From Ypsolopha sequella (taxonomy: Eukaryota > Arthropoda > Insecta > Lepidoptera > Ypsolophidae), in NCBI GenBank assembly GCA_934047225.1, contig OW204005.1, positions 19,910,396-19,974,395 of the forward strand: DNA of 64,000 nt. Direction: 5' to 3'. A program made the translations under genes and the position numbers. Numbering within the stretch: position 1 is the stretch's first letter; each line of letters begins with the position of its first letter. Shown in pieces: positions 19,984 to 29,707 of the stretch. Below the pieces are notes generated by a model. That model saw only the letters and a program-made list of their open reading frames with translations, searched no databases and was not told the DNA's origin.

Positions 19984-20122
19984 CGTTTCTAAAATGGTGC
20001 GCATGTCCGATAAACGGTAGCTCGCCTGGCATTGTAGGGATGCTTGCAGTCAATCGTTCCAAACGCCATTTTCGCACAAACCACCATGCGCACGCGCAGC
20101 ACAACAGTAACACCAACAACAT
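19984..20122 (-). CDS. Cytochrome P450 (CYP4 clan), first coding exon
   Basis: Minus strand, ATG at 20122-20120, 46 codons plus one base, ending at a GTAAGC donor. It encodes a hydrophobic ER signal-anchor (MLLVLLLCCACAWWFV), a basic stop (RKWRLERL), and the proline hinge SIPTMPGELPFIGHAHHF. This is the PxPxxxPFIGHA signature of insect microsomal P450s. With exons 2 and 3 it makes 112 contiguous residues with no stop. The exons are far apart (3.1 and 5.2 kb introns). A TATA/initiator pair lies upstream. The catalytic helices I and K and the haem Cys loop are not in the window. Confidence 0.87.
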
Positions 20123-20206
20123 CTTAATATTTAATTTTAAATAAAATTAATATATGTATTTATATTAAAGTAAAGACTAGACCTAACGTATACAAATCAA
20201 ACCGGC

Positions 20207-20242
20207 AAGTGAAATCTTTAACAAGGTTACGTATTTTATATA
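20207..20242 (-). promoter_or_regulatory. Candidate core promoter of the P450 gene
   Basis: On the minus strand TATATAAAA starts at 20242. TCACTT, fitting the arthropod initiator TCANTY, has its A at 20210, 30 bases after the TATAAAA start. The implied 5' UTR is 88 nt to the ATG at 20122. Spacing is canonical; no transcript data support it. Confidence 0.5.
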
Positions 20243-20296
20243 CAAGTTGAATAGTACAGTCGCCTGCAGTTCAAGCCAGACCTAACGTATACAAAT

Positions 20297-20525
20297 TAAG
20301 AGCGTTTTCGCGGCCGGATTCTGAAAAATACCCCTTTTGTTAATTAATCGAAACAGAACACTTAAATTCAAAATTCATTTCATAGTTATTCAACAAAACC
20401 TTTTTACCTATGCATTCTGTATGTTGCCATCGCAAAGTTTCCATTGGTTTCTGTAAATTAGAATTTCAACATTTTTTCAGTTCAATATTTTTGCAATTCT
20501 AATTTACAGAGACCAATGGAAACTT
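20297..20525. repeat. Dispersed repeat, copy 2, with a fold-back end
   Basis: 20297-20470 is the reverse complement of 10258-10446. Its end CATTGGTTTCTGTAAATTAG is inverted again at 20496-20525 (CTAATTTACAGAGACCAATG), giving a roughly 30-bp stem. It lies just upstream of the P450 promoter, so the two copies bracket the three P450 exons in opposite orientation. Confidence 0.8.
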
Positions 20526-21005
20526 TTTGTGAGTGTGTAATTAATTTTGTTTGACAATACTTCAAGGTCATGTATTTCTCACAATAATTATGCATATAAA
20601 GCCGTTGAAACGTTGAAATTAGGGTTACAAGTGGGGAATAGAAACTTTAATTAAATATTTACAGAACCTTTCTTAGATTTAACTATATTAAGGTGTGTTA
20701 ATTCGAAAAACATTTCGATATTTAGGTTTAATAAGCCGTATTTTAGAACTTGTGGTCTAAAAAACCTCAGGATGATGAATATTTTTACGAACAAGTTGCA
20801 ACTTTGGCTGTCTAGAAATGTGTCCATTGCTATCAAGGTAAACTTATAAAAATTTGCTGCCGATTGATTTGACCGATGGATGACAGCTGAGTTGACAGAC
20901 AGAGACTGTCCTCTTTTTTATATACACATCACAACCAGTATAATGTCTTAAATTCTCAAGTGTCGTCATAACCAACAATTCTTAAAAAAATCTAAAAAAG
21001 TAATA
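20526..21005. other. AT-rich spacer, nothing recognised
   Basis: No supported gene. A minus-strand frame at 20651-20836 has no recognisable domain and ordinary AT-rich composition. Confidence 0.5.
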
Positions 21006-21440
21006 ATTAATTTAATTTCCCACACCGGTGTGACTGCTGTCAGAGCTGGTGCAGCCGCGGCAGCGGCAGAAGGAAACAAAAGGCAAGTATGCAGGACTCA
21101 GTTTGGACTGCATATTTGCGCCTTTTGGCGTTGAGACCCTCGGGCCGTGGGGTCCAGAAGCAAAAATCCTCTTCAAGGAATTAACTTCGCGGCTGGTCGA
21201 CGTCTGTGGGGACCCGAGGGCTGGCGCATATCTTGGCCAGAGAATAAGTCTGGCCATACAGAGAGGAAACGCTGCCAGCCTTCTAGGTACCCTTCCACAT
21301 GACGATGGCGATCTGGCTAATATTTTCTATTTAGTTTAATTTTAATAATTTTAATTTTAATTTTAATTTTACTTAATGTTTTTTTTTTATTATGTAACTA
21401 AATATTTATATTTGGTTTAAAAAAAAAGTTAATTTATGTC
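21005..21440 (+). pseudogene. Truncated LINE polyprotein C-terminus
   Basis: The readable frame 21085-21339 gives KYAGLSLDCIFAPFGVETLG, then a GDPRAGAYLGQRISLAIQRG segment and NAASLLGTLP, ending DLANIFYLV. Upstream bases encode more in another frame (AGAAAAAAEGNKR), so it is frameshifted. The motif matches the tail at 15134-15214. I know it from C-termini of RT-bearing retrotransposon proteins. A short T-rich 3' region follows. Confidence 0.7.
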
Positions 21441-21534
21441 CCAAAATAATGAAATCTATGTCCTAAAATGGCGTATACTTATTCTATGAATTCATGAATC
21501 CAATGCTCCAGGCGCCCGTTAGGGACGTGAACTA

Positions 21535-21616
21535 CAAGTACATCTAGAAAGGGCAAAATACCATCCTTCTCTTGATGAAGAGGAAGAGAAGGATGGTATC
21601 TTGCCCTTTCTAGACG
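21535..21616. repeat. 38-bp fold-back at the edge of a Penelope relic
   Basis: CAAGTACATCTAGAAAGGGC and following bases are inverted at the other arm (about 21578-21616) with two or three mismatches and a 12-base loop. The right arm codes the Penelope RT motif LPFLDVLV; the left arm is its inverted copy. Confidence 0.88.
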
Positions 21617-22877
21617 TACTTGTGAACGTTTTTCCGGTCTCCAACACAAGTGCGTCAATTGCTACGTTCACCGAAAGACTGTGACCCTCTCAATAACCCA
21701 GGAGTCTACAAGATTCCATGTGAGTGGTAGCAAAAGTTATATAGGTGAAACGAAGCGCAATGTATTGGTTAGACTGACGGAGCACATACGTAGTATGAAG
21801 AAATTGGACACGTACAGTTCAGCAGTAGCGGAACACGCTCTTGATTCGGATGCCACCCACTACATTCGGATGCCACCCACTACATACGTTTTGATAAAGG
21901 CTCCGTACTAGCGAAAGAAAAGTTTTTCGACTCGCGCAAAGTATAGTGCGCGCCAATCTTTTAGTCGCCTCTGAGTGAGTTACGAGTGCAAGCTTGCGCA
22001 GGTACAGTCAAGGAAACAATAATATCAACGGTTGATTATTAAATGTTTACTATAAGTGGGAAGGTGTACTTGTTGTACCTAGCTATTTAATTATTTACTT
22101 ATTATTTTAGTGCAATCTTAAGTATACAAATAAAACGCATTAATATTAAAAATAAGTAAATTTATAATGTACAAATATAGGCAAATACGTTGTTACTTTA
22201 TTTAGAGAGGTGAGACACCATCTATAAAAACTGGTTCCCTACTTGAAGAAGAAAGATTTTCGTCCGAATCACTATCGTCTGTAGAATTTTGGTCGTCCTC
22301 AGTGTCGTCGTCGGGTCCATTGTTACTGTCACTAACTTCAATAATTATTTTAATACACCATTTTCCTACATTGTCGCCTTAAAACGCTATAACGTCCGCG
22401 AGGCATAACAACAACAATAAACTTTAACAAACTAAATCAACAAAACATTAACAAAAATAAATCAACAAAACAACAAATAAAGGCAACAGAAACAATAAAC
22501 TATAACAAACAGATTCAACGATTAACTTAACGAATCATAGAATTTTTTCCTTGTAGGTACTTTTCATGCAACGCGCGCGTGTGTAGTGTACGGACGTAGC
22601 ACTAACACTAACGCTGTGTTGACACCTGCTGAACGGCGAGCGGGGGGTGTGGTGCGGCACGCAGGCGGGTGTGCTCCGCGCCCTCGCTCCTGTAACGTCC
22701 CCCTGACACCGTAAAACGGCTTATGCGTCGATTCTTGGGGCTAGCTTCAGAGGCGACTAAAAGATTGGCGCGAACTATACGTGAAGCTATTGAAATTAGT
22801 CGGCATTCGAATTTTAACAGAGACCAAGGTTGGCAACTTTCCCAAGCCTGGAAGCCAATACTTCGTGCGACGTATAT
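21578..22877 (+). pseudogene. Penelope-like element relic (RT end, GIY-YIG nuclease)
   Basis: KDGILPFLDVLV (21590 on) is the end of the Penelope RT. GVYKIPC then, after a frameshift, SYIGETKRNVLVRLTEH (about 21690-21790) is the GIY-YIG nuclease. AVAEHALDSDATHYI follows; a 21-bp tandem duplication lies at about 21845-21886. After the KEKFFDSRKV end there is an insertion. The family tail, IREAIEISRHSNFNRDQGW then AWKPILRA, resumes at about 22770-22877. A 35-bp segment at 21941-21975 is inverted at 22748-22786. Broken and non-autonomous. Confidence 0.8.
22206..22380 (-). pseudogene. Acidic C-terminal tail of an unidentified protein
   Basis: The minus-strand frame reads VGKWCIKIIIEVSDSNNG, then an Asp/Glu/Ser run, then REPVFIDGVSPL and a stop followed by AATAAAG. 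It looks like the last exon or end of a transposon-borne protein. I do not recognise the family. It lies in the insertion that splits the Penelope relic. Confidence 0.45.
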
Positions 22878-22958
22878 CATGAACGAGCCCAGTGCGGCTG
22901 AAAGTGATTGTGTTAGTGCCGCCTGTATACTCAACTGGCTTCACTGGCTTGTAATGCA

Positions 22959-23359
22959 CTCTAAGGGCGGATTTCACCACTGTAACTAAACTCGTTTAGT
23001 TCAAGTTGAACTCAGTATAGACACTTAACTGAATTTAACGCATTTCACTTACATGAACTGAACGCCGTTTAAGCTAAACGGAGTCTAAAATCTGAACGCC
23101 CGATTTTGGCCGGTTAAGCTCTTAAATTGAGTTAGCGATTTTTACTACCTGAGCGACCCAAATCAGTGACTTGAGCCATAAAACATCTATCAATCCATTG
23201 TGATTGCGACTTAAACCGAGTTTAGGTAAATGTTTTCGAAATGTAGTGGTAAAATCTGTTTGACTAAACTGAGATTAAGTTGACCATTTAAACTCGGTCT
23301 TAGCTAAACTAAGTTTTATTAAACTCGGTTTTCAGAGCGATCGGTGAAATTGGCCCTAA
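22959..23359. mobile_element. MITE with TAAGGGC-type inverted ends
   Basis: CTAAGGGCGGATTTCACC at the left (22961) is mirrored by GGTGAAATTGGCCCTAAG at the right. The interior repeats variants of AAACTCGTTTAG/CTAAACTCGG in both orientations, giving strong secondary structure. Noncoding. Confidence 0.75.
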
Positions 23360-23772
23360 GTAATATGTTTGATGTGATTCTACTTAAAAATTGTATCAGC
23401 CTGCGTTGGCTTAAGGGTGCTACACCGAAAATCTGTTAAATCCATGATTAAGGCTGCGTATAAACCTGGACAAATTAGTGATTTTGCCCCCGCAACCCCG
23501 CACCTCAACTGTTTGCGCGACCGGCCGTCACCGGCCGCGAGCGCTATTTCTTAGCTCCCACGAGCGGTGAGGATCCGCGGTCATTAACCCGTGCACGTGC
23601 TAGTTTTCAATAATAAGTATAATGCATCTACGATGTATAAAATTCAACCCAGTTGACAAAACGGTTTGTTCGCAATGGCATTTTTTTGCGTAATTGTGTT
23701 TGCATCTAATTTTTATATTTCAAAATTTTATTTTTCGAAAGTCATACTTGCAAAGATAATGATGACGATGAT
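23360..23772. other. Spacer with a CpG-rich patch, no gene recognised
   Basis: About 23490-23600 is markedly GC- and CpG-rich (for example GACCGGCCGTCACCGGCCGC) within AT-rich flanks. No frame persists. It may be a mobile-element end; not assigned. Confidence 0.45.
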
Positions 23773-25068
23773 GATACAACGATACGTTGATACGTCGATA
23801 CGACGATACGTCGATACAACGATACGTCGATACGCCGATACGTCGATACGCCGATACGTCGAAACGACGATACGTCGATACGAGGATACGTCGATACGCC
23901 GATACGTCGATACGACGATACGTCGATACGAGGATACGAGGATACGACGATACGTCGATACGTTGATACGGTGATACGTCGATACGTCGATACGTTAATA
24001 CGTCGATACGATGATACGACGATACGATCATACGCCGATACTTCGATACGACGATACGTCGATACGAGGAAACGATGATACGTCGATACGACGATACGTC
24101 GATACGAGGATACGACGATACGAGGATACAACGATACGTCGATACGAGGATACGACGATACGTCGATACGACGATACGACGATACGTCGATACGCCGATA
24201 CGTTGCTACGTCGATACGACGATACGCCGATACGCCGATACGTCGATACGACGATACGTCGATACGAGGAAACGACCATACGACGATACGTCGATACGAG
24301 GATACAACGATACGTCGATACGTCGATACGACGATACGTCGATACGTTGATACGTCGATATGTCGATACGACGATACGTCGATACGCCGATACGTCGACA
24401 CGACGATACGTCGATACGAGGAAACGACCATACGACGATACGTCGATACGAGGATACGACGATACGTCGATACGTCGGTACGACGATACGACGATACGCC
24501 GATACGTCGATACGTCGATACGTTGCTACGTCGATATGTCGATACGACGATACGTCGATACGCCGATACGTCGGTACGACGATACGTCGATACGAGGAAA
24601 CGACCATACGACGATACGTCGATACGAGGATACAACGATACGTCGATACGACGATACGTCGATACGACGATACGTCGATACGACGATACGTCGATACGTT
24701 GATACGTCGATATGTCGATACGACGATACGTCGATACGACGATACGTCGATACGTTGATACGTCGATATGTCGATACGACGATACGTCGATACGAGGAAA
24801 CGACCATACGATGATACGTCGATACGAGGATACGACGATACGTCGATACGTCGATACGACGATACGGCAATACGTCGATACGACGATACATCGTTACGAG
24901 GATACGACGATACGTCGATACGTCGATACGTCGATACGTTGATACGTCGATACGATGATACGTCGATACGAGGATACGACCATACGGCAATACGTCGATA
25001 CGACGATACGTCGATACGTCGATAAGTCAATACGACGATACGTCGATACGACGATACGACGATACGAC
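23773..25068. repeat. 8-bp minisatellite, 162 units without an indel
   Basis: The unit is GATACG plus a variable dinucleotide, most often TC, AC, AG, CC or TT. The region is 1296 bp, exactly 162 x 8, and the GATACG register is kept at every row I checked. Longer words recur: GAGGAAACGA occurs at 24066, 24266, 24418, 24594 and 24794, spaced 200, 152, 176 and 200 bp, all multiples of eight. Each unit contains one to three CpGs. Because the unit rarely makes stops, long frames appear on both strands (RYVDTSIR- and VSTYRRID-type octapeptides). I do not call them genes. Confidence 0.97.
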
Positions 25069-25136
25069 CACGATCACGATCACGACCACGATCACGATCG
25101 CGATCGTGATCGCGATGGCGATGGCGATGGTGATGG
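25069..25136. repeat. 6-bp repeat flanking the minisatellite
   Basis: CACGAT-type hexamers grade into GCGATC and then GCGATG/GTGATG units. This is a separate short-period array fused to the end of the 8-bp array. Confidence 0.9.
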
Positions 25137-25151
25137 TTAGATAAGGTTTTG

Positions 25152-25250
25152 TTAGTCTCCCAGAGGGGTAGGCAGAGACTACAGATTTCCATCTGCTACG
25201 ATCCAGACACAACTCTTTCGCCTCTTCCACATCCATCAACCATATTTATT
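25152..25250. repeat. Dispersed repeat with partner at 45178
   Basis: GTCTCCCAGAGGGGTAGGCA, GACTACAGATTTCCATCTGC and TTTCGCCTCTTCCACATC recur at 45178-45265 in the same orientation. I recognise it as a common lepidopteran SINE- or LINE-tail type sequence. Class not fixed. Confidence 0.7.
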
Positions 25251-26984
25251 GTGATATTAAATTGTAAGCTAAAAAAAATACCTCAGACGAAAAACATTGC
25301 GATATTCATTAGTCATCGAAATTCGATGTCATTAGTCCATTGAGACAACCTTTAGTTCAACATCTTTAATAAAACATGACCTATCTACTTATTTTGTTAA
25401 GTAATGGCGTACCTTTGCATTACTTTCATCCACTGCTTTATTTTCACTCGTAAAACATTTTTATTCCATTTTTTACATTGGTTGCATTTATTTCCCATGT
25501 TTCAAATTACGAGATTTATTTAAATTACGAAACCGGGACGTCGAGAGCGCAAAAACGTAGCCCTCCCGTCTCAACGGAGCGATCACAACTGACCGACGGG
25601 TGAGTGACGAAACAAAGCATGGAACAAAAAGCGCGTGCGACCGAGATATCTTGTCGCCGCCTTGTCTCAGAATAAATCGACGTAAGCGCCAATTCTTAGA
25701 TGTTAAATTAAATGAAAACGAAACAGAATTATTCAAAATCCCCATGCAATTATACGGGGTCATTTGTTTTCTTATTTTTAATACAAATTTCAAGGCAAAC
25801 TGTTTTAAGAAAGGTCCTTTAACACTCGAAAAATATGAAATATAGAGGTAACTTCGTAATTTTTTTCTATCGAGCGAACTTAAGAGTATGACATAGCCAA
25901 AACAAAAACCAGTTCCGGGCGTGGCTTATTCTATTTTACGATAGCGCTCGGGGGGAAATTCGTCCCGGTCTCTAAGCTCGCGTCACCATAGCAAAAATAC
26001 GAATAGAGTGGACGAGGCAGGGTCAAAAGTAATACGTATTTTATTTTATCTAATTTATTAGTGTATTTCGATCATCGTCACACGGCATTGATCCTACTTG
26101 CTATCACGTCGGGACGTAAATTTATTATGGTCGGCTAAAAGTGGTTTTTTGAGTGTTTGATTTATCAGTTGACCCTCGGAACATTTCAGACACTCCTTTA
26201 GAGATACATAATAATATCGTGACGGTTAATTGTCACCATTACCCATTCTTTAAATATTTTTCGCCCGTTGAGCTGGTTTTACACTTGCGGGAAAATAAAT
26301 TGGACCAAAAATTTCTTTACAAAATTTTTTACTAAAGTTGTTATTACAAAAAGTGGAAACTAATAAGTATTCTCAGAAGGAATGCACCACGTCACTATCT
26401 ATCTCACTGTAGCCTATATCAATTATGCCTCTCTCATTCAACCACGTTTAACTGCGTTACTATCTCATTCCAACTCATTTTAAATAGCGTCACTATTTAT
26501 CTCACTCTAACGCGTGTTAAATGGAATTTCTAATGAACGTCAAATATTTTTACTGCCCGCCACTCTTTCATTCTAAATTCTAATTATTTAAAAAAATACG
26601 CAGCTCCTTTGGTAGTAAAATAGCAATAACTTTTTTTTTCAAAAGTAATACACAGAAATTGCCAGATCATTTGAAAAACAATATTTGATGAGCCGTTATT
26701 TAAGACAATTTGCAAAACTAACATAGGACATTTTTTTTCAGGGTGTGGTATCGAACTAACCTAATTACAAAAAATTGCTCATAAATTTGGTTTTTATGTT
26801 TCTTCCTGATGTAACAGCATTTCAAGGTTTATTTTTGACTTTATCAATAGCATGACTATTCAGAGTTGCGCAACAAAAATTTTATTCTTAGAATTTAGAA
26901 CTGGTTAGCTTTGACTCTCAAAAATCTATCCGAATTTATAAAAGTACCATCAACTCGAAGGCCTTTGAGCTGGCCTAGCAGCTT
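25251..26984. other. Long spacer, no gene recognised
   Basis: The sequence is mostly AT-rich. Somewhat GC-richer stretches lie at 25540-25690 and 25910-26020. The overlapping frames at 25488-25845 share no motif I know and lie on opposite strands. Nothing else is supported. Confidence 0.5.
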
Positions 26985-28825
26985 TCCAAGGGAAAGCGTT
27001 GACTTTTGGGACACCTGTTTATCCTTGGGATAAATCGCCAAGTGTTTAAAATATAGAAATTTATTTGTATCATAGTTTGAAATGTTCAGGTCCCTTTACG
27101 CAAAATGAAAAAACAAAACTCTTTAAGGATTAATTTGTTGTCCCTATGTTTGTCTGTTTTTCCGTTTGTCTAGGCAATTTTTCTGGGTCAAATCAATAAA
27201 TGCTAATATTTACAGCCCTGTAAAATATACATATTATAACGTTTTTATGGCCTTTTGTTTAACTTTTTCATACAAATTTTCTCCTTGTGAAAATATAGAG
27301 ATCAACACTTGACATAATATTTTGCATTGGAAAGAAAGCACAGAAAGGAACTGTAGAACAAATAATGTAAAAAATATAAAACCATATCTTTCTATTCTAA
27401 AGGGATTAATAATTTACTGTTTGTTCAATGTGGCGATAGCTTTGTTTATTTTTTTTTCTTTGTTACAAAGATAACAAATATTTTCATACAAGGTTTTCCT
27501 TAAGGGCTATTTCTCCGAATTTGTAACAAAATATTAAGAAATAATTATAACGGTAAAGTACAACTTTTAGCTAAGACAATTTATTGTTAAAAGTTTGCTA
27601 TATGCATAAACATATTTTAATGATATTATGGTATCTTCAAAATAATTGGGTTTTCCATAAGCGTGATATCAGATTATTTACGAAATTTACGGCTGGTATC
27701 ACGACGACGGATAAGCCAATTATTTTATTACTATTGTACTAAAATTAAAAATATGTTAATGCATACAGCAGACTTTTAACTATAAGTTTTCTTAACTAAA
27801 AGTTGTATTTTTACTTATTGAAATTGTATTTCTCATCAAGAAGTGCAAGATGACAAGAAATTCAAAATAAGTTAATTGAATTTGTGAAATGGTTGCAGGT
27901 CAAAACAGTTTTCCATGAAACGGTAATTGTTTATACTTAGCAAAGTGTGTAAACTTAGTCATCTTAACATGAACGACGCCTGTATTTCTCTATTTTTTAT
28001 TTCCAGTATAGATAAAAATATACAAACTTGTTGAACTTTGCGTAAAAACGAGGCAATATTGACTATATCCTGACAGCTATTATGATGGTGTTTTATAAAT
28101 TTTTGCTTTTTGGGCTGTATAGAGACGTAGTTAGATGTCACTAGAATATACTCATGAAAAAAGATATGAAGAAAATAAGCTGTAGACTTCACATTCGGTT
28201 TATACCTATTGTATGAATTTTAAGAAAAATACAGGGGTAAAGGGACCTCTTAAGGAAAAACTTTTTGTATTAAACTATTTGTTATCTTAGTAAAAAATAA
28301 TTCAAGGAAAAAAATAAACAAAGCTATCGCCACATTGAACAGTAGATAATTAATCCCTTTAGAATAGAACAACATGGTTTTCATATTTTTTACATTATTT
28401 GTTCAACAATTCCTTTCTGTGTTGACTTTTAAATGCAAAATATTATCTCAAGTGTTCATCCCTACATTTTCCTAGTGAGAAAATTTGTAAAAAAAAAAAC
28501 GTAAAAAAAAAAACGTAAAAACCTAAAACGTTATATAAATAAAAACGTCAAAAGTATGTTTTTACAGCTCTATAGAGGGCCGTTAATATTGGTATTTATT
28601 AATTTTACCCAGAAAAAATTATCTAGACAAACGGACAGACAGACAAACATAGGGATAACAAATTAATCCTAAAAGAGTTTCATTGTTTCCATTTTGCGTA
28701 ACAGAACCTGAACATGTACCGACAGGATTATCTACGATCTAATAATTTTGCCATGCACTGTAAATATTTCAAAATAAATTTCTATATTTTAAATGCTTGG
28801 CGATTTATCCCAAGTAAGTGTACCT
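26985..28825. mobile_element. Large fold-back element, arms about 550 bp plus inner arms
   Basis: The left arm (about 26985-27535) is the diverged reverse complement of the right arm (about 28225-28825). Shared segments include AACAAAGCTATCGCCACATT, ATTAATCCCTTTAGAATAG, CTAGACAAACGGA and CTTGGCGATTTATCCCAAG. A second, inner pair (about 27552-27655 and 27713-27823) continues the palindrome. About 400 bp at 27824-28224 has no left-hand counterpart, so it looks like an insertion in the right arm. No transposase frame is present. It lies 167 bp left of the BEL element. Confidence 0.85.
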
Positions 28826-28992
28826 ATATAATTTGCAAAAAACTTCACTTATTGGACCTGAAATGGTAAGCCAATACTAGAGGGTAATTTCACGAAAAGG
28901 TCATTGACCTTTGTTACAGATCTCAGTAAGTATAAGTAAATTAATTTGGGTTTCAATAACGATCACAAAATTATTCTTTTAGAGTAACATAT

Positions 28993-29175
28993 TGTTCGGG
29001 CAATATGTCTGCACCGCACATTTATGTAGGTTACACGCATCATCATTTTTATTCATACGTTTTTACAATAAATTCAGTGTTTCAACAACTCTCAACCCAG
29101 GCGGTTTTCTTTATCACTCTAACGAGTAAACCCCGATCGTATCACTATCAGTAAAATATTGGGACAACCCCAACA
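28993..29175 (+). repeat. 5' LTR of BEL element 1
   Basis: It begins TGTTCGGGCAATATG and ends ACAACCCCAACA. It appears identical to 36138-36320. It is very short for a BEL LTR. TG...CA ends are present. Confidence 0.95.
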
Positions 29176-29182
29176 TTTTTTT

Positions 29183-29194
29183 TGGTCCTTCGAG
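29183..29194 (+). promoter_or_regulatory. Primer-binding site, tRNA-Tyr type
   Basis: TGGTCCTTCGAG complements the 3' end of animal tRNA-Tyr (CTCGAAGGACCA). A seven-T spacer separates it from the LTR. The complement is longer in BEL element 2 (58891-58908). Confidence 0.7.
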
Positions 29195-29707
29195 AATTTT
29201 TTACCAGGGGTGCGGTTTGATCGAATGCGGGACCCGTGTTTACCAAATCGTGCGTGTCGAAGACTTTACAATTTTATTGAACTTTTATCAATCACAGAAC
29301 AGTGAATTAGTGTAAAATATTGTGAGCTATCAGTGCTACACTAGGACAAGTGCAGTTCTATTTTTACTATCATCACTGTGTGGACCGAAAGGTTCACTCG
29401 GCAGAGACCAGCAGGGCCAAGCAGGCTCGTCTATCAGCTACTGTGGGCCAAAGGGCTCATAGGATCACTACATCACGAGTCAAGCAGACTCGTTTATCAG
29501 CTACTGTGGGCCAGGGGGCTCAATTCAGCAGCACATCAAACTCGGCCTGTCGTGGCTTGAGCTTAGCAGCAATTTTTCTGCGTGTGGCGCAGGGCGCGCA
29601 GCAGCAGCAGCAGCAGAGGAGACAAATCGCAGCATCACTGTGCGGTCACAAGGTGTCAGCAGCACAATCTTCGAGTTCCAAGTAAGATTGTTCCGTTATT
29701 ATCAATC
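29195..29707 (+). other. BEL element 1 leader with a two-copy repeat
   Basis: This is a noncoding leader. A segment with CAAGCAGRCTCGTYTATCAG and CTACTGTGGGCCA occurs twice (about 29418 and 29492). Just before the frame lies a GCAGCAGCAG stretch (29598). The open frame extends upstream to 29582 only through a GTG, so I start the protein at the ATG at 29708. Confidence 0.7.

Noticed and set aside
23742..25239. Up to 328-codon frames rich in RYVDT or VSTYRR octapeptides
   Set aside because: They follow from an 8-bp repeat unit that lacks stops in several phases on both strands; no promoter, start context or domain supports a gene.
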